A DNA stretch of 64,000 nt from Gaeumannomyces sp. JS-464 (Eukaryota > Ascomycota > Sordariomycetes > Magnaporthales > Magnaporthaceae), in the NCBI GenBank assembly GCA_002197995.1, contig NGZR01000001.1:8618001-8682000 (forward strand). The letters are read 5' to 3'. How positions within the stretch are numbered: position 1 is the stretch's first letter; every line of letters begins with the position of its first letter. Both the position numbers and the translations under genes were made by a program. Below the pieces are notes generated by a model, which had not been told where the DNA came from, ran no database searches, and was given only the letters and a program-made list of their open reading frames with translations. Below, piece after piece: positions 24,500-36,542 of this stretch.

Positions 24500-26060
24500 T
24501 AACCTAATAAGAACTGGACGCACTTATCGGCGCTAAAATGATTAAGCCGATTACCGGAAAAACCCCTAATAGAGCTACGATTTTTAGATTACGGATTAAA
24601 ACGAGGTAAAAAGGCAAACTTTAAAGCCTTTTAAAAAATCGAAACTCGTAATTATAAAATATAACGATAAAAAAAAACATAACATTTTTACGCAATTTTT
24701 TACGATTATAAAATGCAGCTAACGATTAATCCTAGCGATCGTACCATCGCTTACGCTTATAAAGTTTAATTTAATAATCCGAATATTAGCTAAGCGTATA
24801 CCCAGTTGGAATTAAAGCTGCAAAAAAACGTTTTTTTGCGTTTATTTAAAGAGTTATTAGCATGGTTTAAACCGGGCACGTTTATTTAAAGTAATTAAAC
24901 CCTTTTACGAGATCGCGGAATTAGGTTTGCACTGGTTCGTTACTTACTAAAAGCATTATAAAAAGCGCTTAAATTGCTAAACGTTAAGTTACGATTTTTG
25001 CTTGCTTATTTCGGAAAGCGGATAAAGCCTTAGGATCGTAACATGCAAATAAACGACACTTTAAATTTTGGAAATCCGGACTTTTTAATAAAAGAAAAAT
25101 TAGCGATTTAAAAGCAGGCTTTCGTGCAAAACCGAAATCGATTTTTAAGCCGGGAAACGAAGCCGACTTTAACGGGTTGCAAATTTTAATAAAAAATTAT
25201 AAGCTCGAAGTTCGATTAAAAAAAACAAGGTAAAAGCTTAAACTAATAAAAACCGATTTAAAAGCTTAAGTTATAAATATATCGTTTAAAAAGCTCGAAG
25301 CGTATATATTAGTTTTATGTCCAACCGGAAGCCGCATTCGATTATTTCGTAACGGCGCAAACCAAAAACCCGGGATAAAAAAACGTGGTTAAACTAAACA
25401 AAAAATTAAATAGCAAATTAATAACGCATAAAAAGGATTAAAATACGTTCCATTAAATTTGCAAAAAACTAACCTTTACGCTTTCGTGGACGAATTATTC
25501 GCAAATAATTTAAATTTAAATTTACAAATCGGGTTTGTAATTATACTAGGCAATAAAAAATCCGACGATTAAAAAACCAGCTTTTAATTAATCGAAAACA
25601 TTTTGCATTGGACGTTAATTAAATGCAAAAGGGTTACGAAAAGCGTTTTCGCAAGTGAAATTTACGGGATGGTTAGCGGGTTCGATGCAGCTTACGTTTT
25701 TAATTTAACGTTTGCAACGATTTTTAAAAGGCTAAATTAAAAAGCCCCGAAACTAATAATTTATATCGATAGCTTTTCGCTATATTAATGCTTCGTACAA
25801 TTGGGCATAATAGCGGAAAAAAGGCTTATAATCGATATTATAGCATTTAAAAATTTTTATAAAAGCTACGAAATCGACGAAATTCGCTAAATCGCAGGAT
25901 TAAATAATCCGGCAAACGTAATAATTAAAAATTAGCTAAATAAAGCTTTGGAAAATTTAATTATAAGTAACATAATAACGGTATAAATCGAGGGTTAAAT
26001 AAAACGCGAAAAACAATAAAAAAAAGCGAAGAAAAGCGGTTAAAATCGATTTGTTATAAC
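24500..26060 (+). pseudogene. Copia reverse transcriptase - RNase H, RIP-inactivated (element 2)
   Basis: RT lies from about 24,500 to 25,450 with no open frame left. RNase H is clearer at about 25,470-26,050. An AFVDELFANN-like start is followed by QIGFVIILGNKKSDD, KCKRVTKSVFASEIYGM and later IYIDSFSLY and EIDEIR segments, which match Ty1/Copia RNase H in order. The same region is where element 3 begins. Confidence 0.78.
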
Positions 26061-26154
26061 CTAAAAATAACTAACGATGTAATTAAAAAAAACGAAATTA
26101 TTAAAACGCTAAAACAACCGGAAAACGATTTTACGAATAACCATTTTAAGCTTT

Positions 26155-26936
26155 AAAAAAAACCTCCACCATTGCCGAACATATTACCAGCTTATTTATC
26201 GACATTATTAGCACCCTTATCTTTTTTTCCCTTTTTAACCATCTTTTCGTCCTTATTTTATTATCGTTAGGAGTTCCAAACAAGTTATCCCTTACTCCTA
26301 AAAACGTCGCATTAAACATACGCTAAGCGGTAGCGCGGCCCGCCGCTTTCCGCTTAGCAGCACTTATTTTAATAAAATTAGCGTTAACCTTACCGGCCTA
26401 TTCCTCCTTTTTAAAAAGGATTATGCATTTGGTGGTAGTGCGCCATTTCGCGAAATTTTAAAAACAGCTAAAGCATGGTTAACAAAGCATTAAAGCAGCT
26501 AAATAAAAAATTAGCTATTATATCTTATTAATAATAGTTTCGCGGAAATATTTAGTTATAAACTTTTTGGCTGGAGCTATTGCGATTTTAAAACTACCGG
26601 TCGTTAGCGCAAAAATTAGCAAATTAAAGCTTAAAAAATCACTTACACCGGCTGGCACGAATAACCAAAAGCATAGGACTAGTAACGGTTACCGACCGGC
26701 TCGGTGTTAAAGCACCTAATTTTATCGAACTTGCCGGCCAAAAGAGAGTTAAGGCAATTTAGGCATAGGAACGATCTTTATTTGCCCTTTGCAAAGCGCG
26801 GGCGAGCAAGGGATTTGCCTTTTCCCTTTTTGGCACGAGTTTTTTTAACGCCATTATTTAGGACCGTTTTAACGCCAACTTAACCTTTTTTAACGAATTT
26901 GCCCTTACTAGCTCTTTTAAAGCGAGTGGATACCAT
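26155..26936 (-). pseudogene. Antisense ORF of the Copia family (copy in element 2)
   Basis: Minus-strand frame starting at an ATG at 26,936 (MVSTRFKRASKGK). It contains a CLNCLNSLLAGKFDKIRC segment and ends GYSCQPV, the same cysteine layout as in element 1. The end near 26,155 is estimated from the matching GNG...F stop. RIP-type stops and one short deletion break it. Its presence at the same place in three copies argues for a real ORF of the element. Confidence 0.6.
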
Positions 26937-27416
26937 CGCGGTAATTAGTCGAGCAGCAAAACAGTAAAGCAAAAATCGGCAGGCAAGCAGCGGGGATATC
27001 GATATTTGTAGTTGTAAGGATTAAGTTCCAAATTACAACGATTAAGGCTTACGGCTTTTGAAATATCCCAGGCCCTTTAAGTTATCCTTCCGATTTGCTC
27101 CTTCCTATTACACCGATTAGCACGCACACGGCCTAATAAATCTTTATTAAGTTTATTTACTGCTATTATGCGCATTTAATCCGGCATTACCTAATCCCAC
27201 GAGCGCTTAACTAAACATTGCCCACTTTCTATTATTCCTATTTACAATTTTTATTTACAATTTTTACCGATATCCAGCACAATCCTTTTGCCTTTTTTTC
27301 CTTTGTTTTTAAAGCAGGTTATTAAATCCGGATTCCTTTGTTATTAGTATTGTGAAATCCCGGGATTTGGAAAACGAGCATTTACCGATGCACGCGTTTA
27401 AAGAAAGAATTGCCAG

Positions 27417-27652
27417 TGTTAATTCACGTAATTTAGCGCGTGCATCCAAAAAGGGCCCACGCCTCGTAAAGCCGTAAGCCCACAGGCCGTGCGCTCCCAC
27501 GAGCCTATAAAAGGGGATTTTGCGATCCCTTTTTTGTAATTAGATTTTTACACAAATATGCATTACTAAAAACACCAGTTCCAAATTTATAAATTTTTGT
27601 TTTTTTCTTTTAGGAGATTTTCGTGCTTACAGGAGTACCACTCCTACTAACA
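27417..27652 (+). repeat. Copia LTR, 3' LTR of element 2
   Basis: 236 bp from TGTTAATTCACG to CTACTAACA, followed by the TATGC target duplication. Confidence 0.92.
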
Positions 27653-28155
27653 TATGCATTAATAAATTAAAAAAAGTTAAGCAATATCGGGATTAAAAAC
27701 GGGGGGCCGTTTATGCTTCGTTCGATTTTTTTTAATTCGTTTTTTTACTTTTTTTTAAATGGCTTATTAATTGCAATTTGTATCCGCTGCCGTAATTTCC
27801 CCCCCTAATTAAGTTTTTTATTAAAAGCTATTTTTTTCCCTTTTTAATACCGGTATTTTAAGTCGGGGCTAACTTAACCTTTTTCGGCCGTACCGCGTTT
27901 CGGTATCGATAGGCTTATCGCTCGTATTTTTTACTTTTATAATTTAAACACGCCCCGGATTCCTATCGCCGTTAAAATTCTTCCTAAAATACCTAAAAAG
28001 CGCGTGGTTTACATGGCGGTTATACGTTAATATAAGCCGCGTTAACGCTTATTATCGAAATATTTTCCGTATTTCCTCCGGTATAAGCAAAAGCGGGAGG
28101 TTATAATGCTTTTTTACCGAATTTATTATTTAAATCGATCGTTTTTAATGCTTAT
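27653..28155 (-). mobile_element. Gypsy relic copy B, right part
   Basis: Continues the Gypsy sequence broken by Copia element 2; 27,690-27,850 aligns by eye with 9,360-9,537 of copy A. It is interrupted at 28,156 by the next Gypsy element. No intact frame. Confidence 0.6.
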
Positions 28156-28369
28156 TATAACGGCCCAAAGCAGTTCACCGCACGCCGCAAGCATCCACGT
28201 AAGCACGCGCCGCGGAATAGCCCGTGCGATAAAACGCCGCGCCGCTTTTTTACCGCATCGCGCTTTCGGCGCGCCGCGCCTCTCTTCCCTTTTCCCTCCC
28301 CATAAAAAGTCTTTCGTCCATAACATCAATTAAACCTGGCTGCGAAGCCTACTCGCCCTAATCGTAACA
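28156..28369 (+). repeat. Gypsy element D, 5' LTR
   Basis: 214 bp, starting TATAACGGCCC (TGTGACGGCCC in the 3' LTR) and ending ATCGTAACA. It includes a TATA-like CCATAAAAAG and a GC-rich stretch rich in CGCGCCGC. Confidence 0.9.
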
Positions 28370-28486
28370 TTACTTTTTTATCGCCATTTCTCGCTAGCTA
28401 AGCGATTTATTAAATACAGCACTATTAACCTCATTCCCTAACTTCGTCGGACGTGAACGACGTAAAACCTTACGCGACCCCGCGAC

Positions 28487-29780
28487 CTTATGCCCAAAAA
28501 AAAAAAAAAAAAAAAAAAAAAAAGGACCTTCCCCCGAAAAATTCTTCCCAACGGACCCACTGTTAGTGGCCGTTAGGGAAGCCCGGCCATTTTTGGTACT
28601 GGTCCCACCAAAATAAGTCGGAAACGCTATGTGGGCGCTAACAAGCCAATTGGCTCTGTTTTGCCCGCGTTCGCCGGCGTCCTTTCAACAACGACGACGA
28701 CGACGCAACTGGGCTAGAGGTGCAGAAAAAGTAGGCTGGCAAAGGTTCGGGGTGCTTATTGCCAGCTGATGGGAAGGCCTGCACCCCTCACAGCCCAGGG
28801 CGCGCCTCGCGCGCGCCGAAACCTTCGACAATCGGATTGCTCCAACCTCCGCGCATCACCAGGCTGACCGCCCTTCGACTTCCTTTTCGCTTTCGCCTCG
28901 CGCACCGAGCCGAAACGATTCCGAAATGCACAAGAAGACTGCAGGCCGGCAAGCAGTTAGAACACATTGGACGAATAGCCGGCCCGGCCGCCGCCGTCCC
29001 CCGCCATCTTCGGGACTCCTCGTCCCTACCATTCACGCGACTCCTCCTCGGTCGACCGCACCTACGATACGCACGGCGCAAGATTGGCCTGCTTAGGCTT
29101 TTGCCTAAGCACGCACGCGCAAGATTGGCTTGACGCTCGCGCCTCTGTTTGTTGTCACGCCGGGCTATACGATTGTATAGGTGGCATCGCACGCGCAAGG
29201 TCTTCGCGCGGCTCTGTTTGCCAACCGTGAAGTTGTACGAAACGCCGTACACCACGCTGGCAAACCGCGCAGCGTATCGTCAACACGCGATAAACACACA
29301 AGGAGCACACCGGGTTGGAATCAGGCCCTCCAGCCCCCGAACTTTTCTTTCTCGGCCGGGCCCGGGGGGGACCATTGCGGCCCTTCCGCCCAACCCGACC
29401 TTTACTTTATTCCGGCACTTTGCCGGCCGATCGCGTTTCTCTACCACCCGCGGCGCTTATTGCGCCGCCCGCTGCGCCTAAGGCGCCCTGGCGTTTATTC
29501 GCCCTACTGCCGATTGCCCGCTCACCAACAAGGAGCGCCGGAACGCGGCCCGAACTCCGTGTGCCTTGGGCAGGCCTTCTTTTTTTTTTTTTTTTTTTTT
29601 TTTCTGGCTGGCCTGCCCTATGGTTTAATTTGTTAGCCGCCTCGATAGCAACATGTAGCCTAGTGTCAAGCTTAGGTAGCGCTAGCACGTCATATGCCCC
29701 TTGGGAGGCGGGGACTGGTAGATCCCGACTTGTTAACGTTAAATATACTCTCTCTCTCTCTCTCTCTTATGCCCAAAAAG
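28487..29780 (+). mobile_element. Non-RIP retroelement insertion with 14-bp target duplication and (CT)n tail
   Basis: A block of normal to high GC inside the AT-rich Gypsy element, bounded by the direct repeat CTTATGCCCAAAAA (28,487-28,500 and 29,766-29,779). On the left the repeat runs into a 28-base A run (28,496-28,523). On the right the insert ends in (TC)n at about 29,748-29,767. The last about 550 bp (from about 29,230) match RIP-mutated copies at 44,760-45,270 and 45,590-45,910 and the 3' end of the minus-strand LINE at 56,202-57,388. The block has no credible coding frame. It is probably a 5'-truncated LINE or a SINE-like element mobilised by that LINE. A 24-T run sits at 29,580-29,603. 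Confidence 0.8.
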
Positions 29781-30220
29781 AAGGACTGGGGATCGTTTAC
29801 GAGAAAGTTATTTCGCTTAACAGGAAACGTGTTAAAAAAGCTTACTAAAGCTAGCCCCGTGGCAAAAATACGCCACTTTAACCCAGCGATTTAAAAAACG
29901 ACATCGAATTCGAAATCGAGGTCCTTTACGAAGCTAACAACGTGCTCGCGAAGTAAGAAACCGACCCCGATTACCCGCTTTAAAGCGCAAAAAAGTAATA
30001 ATAACAAAAAAAAAATTAAACGTTTAAACCAGCAAACGAAAACCTGGTCGAAAATAACAACCTAAATATAACCATATTTAATTAAACCCTTTCCCCGCTT
30101 GCTTAACAGGTTAACGTAACGGCAATCGTCGCCGCCGTTATATCCCAACTCCGAATTTAAAACGCTTCCGTTTCCCGTTAATCCACCTTAACCGAAAGTA
30201 TTTTTAATAGCACCGCGTTC

Positions 30221-31160
30221 GTGCCTATTAGCGTAACCGCTTTTTACGCTTTTAAACCTTACGACGATAAGGGCGATATAATAATTAAAAACCCAAATTA
30301 TAATTCGAAAAATAAACGCACCGAAATAAAGCTTAATGCTTTTAATAGTAATAAAAACAAATTTACTAGCTGGGTAATCCGTTTAATTGATAATTTTATG
30401 GAAAACGACACCACTTTTAAAAACGAGCGCAATTGTATGGCAATAATTTATGCGAATATAACGGGAAATGCTAACTTCTTTTTTAAAGCCCGATATAACC
30501 CCTTTTTTAAAAACCCGTTCGCTAATGCGGCGAAAATGGTGGTTACATTTACCGCCGTATATTACGACGCTTATTAACCTATTAAAACTCGAACCGAATT
30601 TAGCAAAATAATATACGATTTAGCCGATAAATCTATAAATATCCACCAATTTATCGCAAAAATTAACGTATTAGCTAACCGCGCTAATATTATTATGGAA
30701 AAACGTAAAAGTATTTTTTTTAAACATATTCCACTTAACTTTAACCCCCGTTTATTTAACGACGTTAAAAACCTTAACATTAGCTACGAAATGTTCGCCC
30801 GCAGCGTAACCGGCGCCGTTTTAATTTAATATCGTGCTTATTTAATTTAAAAGGAAAAATAAACAAAAACTCCAAAAAAAGATAATAAACGTCGCGAGCG
30901 CCGTGGGCGCAAAATCCGCATTCCCGACGTGTTTAAAAATAAAGCCCCTAAAAAAAACGCCGATTTAGCCACGCTTAAAACGAACGGCGTTTATTACGCT
31001 TGCGGCGGATAAAGCCATTTAGCACGAAACTGCCCGGAAAAGAAAAAAATCGCCGCCATTTTCCGCCGTTTTAAAGCAAACGAAGTATTACTTAATAACA
31101 AAAATAGCAATTCGAGCATTAGCGAGTTTATTTCGTCGTGCTCGGTATACGAATCGAAAA
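30221..31160 (+). pseudogene. Gypsy gag with zinc knuckle, RIP-inactivated (element D)
   Basis: Gag-like frame. The open part 30,221-30,577 (118 codons) and its continuation include KNKFTSWVIRLIDNFM and end in a zinc-knuckle remnant near 31,000 reading YYACGG-stop-SHLARNC. This fits C-x2-C-x4-H-x4-C with the first Cys changed to Tyr (TGC to TAC) and a Gln changed to a stop, both of RIP type. Role: nucleocapsid/capsid protein that binds the element's RNA. Confidence 0.75.
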
Positions 31161-32219
31161 ATTAAATCGACCGCCGGAAGTTTCCTCGGCGGTTTAAATG
31201 TTTAACGTAATTAAAATCGGTAATAAAAGTTAACCTTTTTTCCTTTTTAAAGCGCAGTTTTAACGCAGCGGTTTTGGAATTAATTTTAAAGCATTTTATA
31301 ACATTAAAATTATAGTTTATCTTTTTACTAGCTATAAAGCAGCCGCTTTTGTTAAAAAGCATTTTAAAGCTAAAGTTAAACGGCTATTTCGATTTATTTC
31401 CCTTTCCGATTTCCGTAATTTCCTAATAACGGAGGTTATTTACATCCTCGTCGCCACTTTCGAAATAAACGGCCGCCGTTTCGTTAATTAGGAGTTTTAA
31501 ATCGCAAATACTAGTTACGACATTTTTATAGGATTGCTTTAACTGGTAAAAAAAAACCTTTTCCTCCGCCCGTTAAAGCGGGAAATTATTTAGCCCGATA
31601 CCCTGCTTAATAATACTAAGTTTTCCCCGGTTATTACCATTTCCCCGTTTAACGGTTGCTTTAACGCCGTAGCTTAACGTAATGCCTAACGGCGAAATCG
31701 CCTAATGGATTAACAAATTAAAAAGGAACGTTAATCGCGTTAAATTTAAATTATCCTTATTAACCCGAAACGGTAACGGCAATTTTAATCGCACTTTAAA
31801 TTTATAACCTTTTTTTTCCCTTCGCCGACGAAAATCCAAGCTTTTTAAACCTAGATTAAAAACGACCCCCGTTAAAAAAAGTGGAAGTTTTTGCCCTTTT
31901 TTAACGCCCCGGTCCTTTTTAAAAGCCCTAAATTTACCGCTCGAATTTAGGCAATTTCGGTTAAACTTTAGCGGATTTATTTTAGCAAGCCGATTCCCTT
32001 TCCTACTAACGAAAACCTTAAACATATTAAGCTCGTTCGAAATTTAATTCCCCCGGAAATCGCTTACTTAAAAGGGTTTTTTTCCAAAAAAGCTTCCATT
32101 AAGCTTTTACCGAGTCGACCTGGGCACGACGTAATTCTCGAGCTGGAAAGGCTTTTAAAAAAATCGCCGTTTATTTACCGGACACCTTTTTCGATGCTTT
32201 TACTCGAGAAATAAACCAC

Positions 32220-33480
32220 CGACGAATTTTTCGCTTTTAGTTTTATTAAGCTTTATATAATTAACAAATTTGCTTTAAACCTTTTCGTACCGAAACCACA
32301 TTCGAACGAACGGCGTTTTTGTTAAAACTACCGCTAAATAAACAAATTCCTTAAATCCCGCTTCGTTTTAGCGCTTAATGTTAACGGCACGATTACTAAA
32401 TGCGGTAAAGCTAAAAAACTGTTTAAAGTTAATATTATCCGCGCGTTTAACCGATTATTAATAGCGGTAAATTACGGTATTTAACAGCTTTCCGGACACG
32501 TTAAAAAACATTCCAATGGAAAATCCTCCTTTTCGGATTTAAAATCGGCCCAATTTAATAGTAAACCTTTATTAACGCTTAGTTAAACGAGCTTTTAAAC
32601 GTTTTCGCGAACGCGTACGTTAACAACGTTTTAATTTACTCGGAAAAGTTTAACAAAGCCACGTATTAGGCTTAAATTAAAAAGGTTATTTACCGGTTAA
32701 ACTAAGCCCACTTTTAAAAAGATATTAAAAAAAGCCGGTTTAACGTTACAATTATAAAATATTTAAATTTAATTATCGAAATAAGTTAAAACGTCCGGAT
32801 AAACCCCGCTAAAATAACCGCCATTATTAATTGGAAGTTTAAGGATTTTACTAACAAGTTCGCGGTTAAATCGTTTTTAAAATTGTGCAATTACGTACGA
32901 TTATTTTATTATTACGCGAGCGATTTTGCCGAACCTTTAACACGTTTTTTTAAAAAAAACGCGACTTTTAAAATGGGATTTAAATAAAAAAACGCCTTTA
33001 AAAAAATGAAAAAGCTGGCTACCGAAACCCCGGTTTTAGCGTTTTTTACCCTAAAACTCCCGACTCGAATCGAGGCCGACGCGTTACGTAACGCTACGGG
33101 AAAAGTTGTTTGGTAATAACAAAAAAACGAAATTTAAAAGCCAATAGGTTATTTTAGCAAAACCATATTTTTAACCGAACGAGCGTACCTAATTTAAAAC
33201 CGAAAACTCCTTGCCGTTATTTAAACGCTCGAGCATTTCGAAACTAAATTATAGGGATCGAAAATTACTATCGTTACGGATTACTAAACCCTTATCCACT
33301 TTATAACTAAATAGCGGCTCGACGTTCGCTAAGTAAAATGGAGCGCGTATTTCGCTAATTTCGACTATTGGTTTTAATACTGCCGAGGCTAGGAAAACGT
33401 CGTTATTAACGCTTTATCGCGGAAAACGGTTAAATCGCCCACGGTTAAAGCCCGAAAAGCAAAAAAGCGTTGCTTTACGC
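32220..33480 (+). pseudogene. Gypsy reverse transcriptase - RNase H, RIP-inactivated (element D)
   Basis: RT region with the catalytic box at 32,616-32,627 reading Y-V-N-N where YVDD is expected; both Asp codons carry G to A. Downstream, WDLNKKTPLKKMK-like text and a SNYEIHDKELL-like RNase H segment follow to about 33,480, with many TAA/TAG stops. Role: cDNA synthesis and RNA removal. Loss of both Asp residues alone would abolish activity. Confidence 0.8.
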
Positions 33481-33599
33481 TCGTCCTACTTAAAAAAGTC
33501 CTAGGCCCAGCCCAAAATTTGCCCGAATTTGCTCCGGCTTAAATCCAAACGATTACCGCGACGATTTAAAACTTTTACGGGGCTAACCTCGCCGAACTC

Positions 33600-34900
33600 G
33601 TGCGGCTCGAAAACACTCGGCAAGGTTTAGGTTATTAAAAAGGCCGGCTCGTAATACCACCCCTAATAATAAACGGAAAAATTGCTTTTCGCACCGCACT
33701 TATCCGCGAAGCTTACGCGCCCCCGATTTTCGCCCACGGCGGTTAAAACAAAACCATCCGCCTTTTTAAAAAGGACTATTTTTAAAAAGGTATAAATAAA
33801 AAACATCCGCTAATACGTTAATAATTGCTATAAATGCTACCGTAATAAGTTTAAGCATAATAAAACACCTGGCTTATTACATTTACTGCCCGTCTTTAAA
33901 GTCGTTTAGAAATAAATCGCTATTAATGGCAAAAATATGCCGAAAAACGACTATAGCTACGATTATATTTGGGTTTTCGTTTGCAAATTTAGCAGGATTA
34001 AATGCACGCTTTTAAGCTATAAAACCGATACCGCCGAAATCCTCGCGATGCGGTACTACCGGCAATTATACCGTATTTTGGGTTGCTTTTTCGTTTGGCT
34101 ATTAAATAACGCAAATCTTTTCATTTTTAAATTCCTCGCCACGCTTAACAAATTTACAAGCACGAAATATCGTTACGGCAGCGCCTTTTACTTTTAAACC
34201 AGGGTGTAATCGAAATTACCAATGCTAAACTAAACTAACAGTTACGGTTTTACGTAAACAAATATTAAAAGCAGTGGAACGTGCACTTTCCCGCCCTCGA
34301 TTTCGCTTATAACGCCGCATGGCACTCGTCCTAAGCATGGCCCTTTTAAAGGTCCTATTAGGCTGCGAACCTCGGAACCCGCTATTTTAAAAACTGCCTC
34401 CAGCCGACGTTAAAAACGAACGATAGCAAAAAGCTTTAAAGCTGGTAAATTAAACCAAGGTCGTGCAGGACCTGGTTTACGGTAACGCTTTAACCGCGCA
34501 AAAAGCCCAAAAGATCCAAGCTAACAAAAAGCGACGCCCGGTGGACTTTAAAATCGGCGATTCGGTATTCGTTTGGAAAAAGGGTTTTATAACTGCAGCG
34601 CCCACAACCCGCTTAAACTTTTAATACGCCGGCTTATAAAAAGTGTTAAAAAAACGAGGCTATAATTTCGTCTTTAAAATGCCACCGGGATATAAAGGCT
34701 CGAATCTCTTCCACGCAAATCGATTTCGCAAGTTTCCGAACGATCCTTTACCGCAACAGCATTAAAAGCCGGAGCCCCCAAAGGATATTAACGGCGAGCT
34801 AAAATGGGAAGTCGATAGGGTATTGGCATCCCGAATTACTAGTAAAGCAAAAAAGCTGCAATACCAAATTAACTAAAAAGGATACGACCTCGACGACGAA
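33600..34900 (+). pseudogene. Gypsy integrase region, RIP-inactivated (element D)
   Basis: Lies between RNase H and the 3' LTR. The best-kept part, 33,937-34,197, reads MPKNDYSYDYIWVFVCKFSR and later ILAMRYYRQLYRILGCF, like the catalytic core start of Gypsy integrase (a WDLIWVVVDRFSK-type motif). A C-terminal IGDSVFVWKK-like segment at about 34,550 matches the usual GDKVWL region. Broken by stops. Confidence 0.72.
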
Positions 34901-35151
34901 TGGCACTTGGCAAAAAACTTTAAAAACGCTGCTACCGCGTTAAAAAACGTTCCACTTAAAATACCTAAAAGCCGCAAAACCGCCGGTTAACTTGCAAAAC
35001 TGGATTAAAACGGCAGTAAAAAACGGGTATCCGGAGGATCGGGATAATAACAACGTGGCAAAACATGTGGGAGTAACAAAAAAAAGGCCAACACGGCACA
35101 AATAAAGCCTCGAGCACCGCGTACGCGATACTCGGGCTTAAAAGGGGGTAG

Positions 35152-35366
35152 TGTGACGGCCCAAGGCAGTTTACCGCACGCCGCAGGCATTTACGTGAGC
35201 ACGCGCCGCGGAATAGCCCGTGCGATGAAACGCCGCGCCGCTTTTCTACCGCATCGCGCCTTCGGCGCGCCGCGCCTCTTTTCCTTTTTCCCTCCCTATA
35301 AAAGAGTTTTTCGTTCATAGCATTAATTAAACCTGGCTGCGAAGCTTACTCGCCCTGATCGTGACA
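35152..35366 (+). repeat. Gypsy element D, 3' LTR
   Basis: 215 bp from TGTGACGGCCCAAGG to GATCGTGACA. It is less RIP-mutated than its partner at 28,156 (for example TGTGACGG against TATAACGG). Confidence 0.9.
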
Positions 35367-36170
35367 CTTATGCAATACGTTTGTATACTATTACTATTTT
35401 TAAATAAAAAGTGGTATCGTATAAGCCCGCTATCGCCGTTAAACAAATGCGGTTAAAAATGCGAAAACGGAAGTAATTAATTTTAATTTCGTCCGTTTAT
35501 CCCAATTCGCTAACGGATATTAGCAGCATTTCGAATTTAATATAAAAGTAAATAAACGTTTAGCCCGGCTTTATCCGGCAAGCTTCCAGCTTTGTTAAAG
35601 CTTAAGCTTTTTTATAAAAGTCGTTAAAAATGGTACTAAAATGGAAAATAAAATCAGCTAAGTTATACGTGCTATTTAATTTTTTAATTTCGTAATAAAA
35701 GCGTACCACATTTTAAATGCTTAAAGCTAAACACGTTTAAATGTACTCGAACTTATTACAGTCGTTTTCGATAAACTTCGCGTTTCGGTTAAGCTTATAT
35801 TTAACCGCGTTTTTTTAAACGTTAAAACCGCTTTTATCGCCGGCGTATAAAGTCGGGTTTTTAAAAGGCAACCGTTTCGGTACGAGGAGTGTTGCGTATA
35901 CGGCTAGGAATTGGTTTTTTATATTGTTATTACCTATGTAATATCGTTACGGTGGTTAACGAAAAGCTTATTAGCGTCGTTTTAAAACTTTTGTTAATTA
36001 AGTTTAACCGCGGCTAATCGTGTTTGGAAATTCGCAATAGCAGCGAATAACGAGCTTTGTAAAAAAGAGGTTAAAGCATTAAAAGTAAAAGTTAAACCCC
36101 TGTCGTTATTCGTAATGTTTAGTATTGTTATTATTATAATCCCTTTTAATAGGAAAAGATTTTTTAAAAA
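35367..36170. other. AT-rich RIP-mutated DNA between elements
   Basis: Starts with the CTTAT target duplication and is probably the continuation of Gypsy copy B into which element D inserted. No protein motif is readable. I see no gene. Confidence 0.5.
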
Positions 36171-36349
36171 TGTAATAATTTGGGCTATTAGGTGGTCGCT
36201 AGTAGGGGTTAAAGTGATATTATTTTAAAAAATAAAAAGGAAGAAAAAAAGGCTATAAAAAAGGTTGTGTGGTTTTTTATATAATACGAGTTAGCTTAAA
36301 AGTAACCTTTAAGCTGTTACTTTCGTGCTTAAAGCACGGAATTATAACA
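36171..36349 (+). repeat. LTR-like repeat, family L2, copy 3
   Basis: 179 bp from TGTAATAATTTGGG to ATTATAACA, with the CGTGCTTAAAGCACG palindrome near the end. Same family as 814-989 and 1,697-1,885. Confidence 0.6.
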
Positions 36350-36370
36350 TTTATCGTTTATTTAAGTTTT

Positions 36371-36542
36371 TATAATAGGCTAGCCTAAGGGAAATCGCTA
36401 TAGGAAGCTAAAAAAGTGGGATAAATTAACTACTAAAGGAAGGAATTTAGCTAACAAGATTTTCGAAGCTTATCGGGAGTTATATACAAGTTACAAAGTT
36501 AACTTTAATGCTAAAGTAAGGCTATAGCTTTAACTTATAACA
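36371..36542 (+). repeat. Solo LTR, family L3, RIP-mutated copy
   Basis: Matches the well-preserved solo LTR at 46,558-46,730 along its length (AGGCTAGCC against AGGGTAGCC at the start, GTTATATACAAG against GACTATATACAAG in the middle, ATAACA at the end), with many transitions. Confidence 0.7.

Larger units (their letters stand above)
20069..27652 (+). mobile_element. Copia-type LTR retrotransposon, full length, plus orientation (element 2)
   Basis: A 7,584-bp element with 236-bp LTRs and a perfect 5-bp target duplication TATGC (20,064-20,068 and 27,653-27,657). Domain order is gag-like, integrase, reverse transcriptase, RNase H, which is Ty1/Copia order, followed by a 1.3-kb 3' region that carries an antisense ORF. 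It inserted into Gypsy copy B, which continues on both sides. RIP has closed all long frames. Confidence 0.93.
28156..35366 (+). mobile_element. Gypsy-type LTR retrotransposon with 5-bp target duplication (element D)
   Basis: LTRs of 214-215 bp (28,156-28,369 and 35,152-35,366), TG...CA ends, a purine-rich tract (AAAAGGGGGTAG) just before the 3' LTR, and a perfect 5-bp duplication CTTAT (28,151-28,155 and 35,367-35,371). Internal order is gag with zinc knuckle, RT, RNase H, integrase, which is Gypsy order. A 1.27-kb non-RIP insert lies at 28,487-29,780. All coding parts are RIP-mutated. Confidence 0.93.

Noticed and set aside
28788..29255. 155-codon Arg-rich minus-strand frame in the GC-rich insert
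   Set aside because: No ordered motif, overlaps several other frames, and lies in retroelement sequence whose other copies have no such frame.
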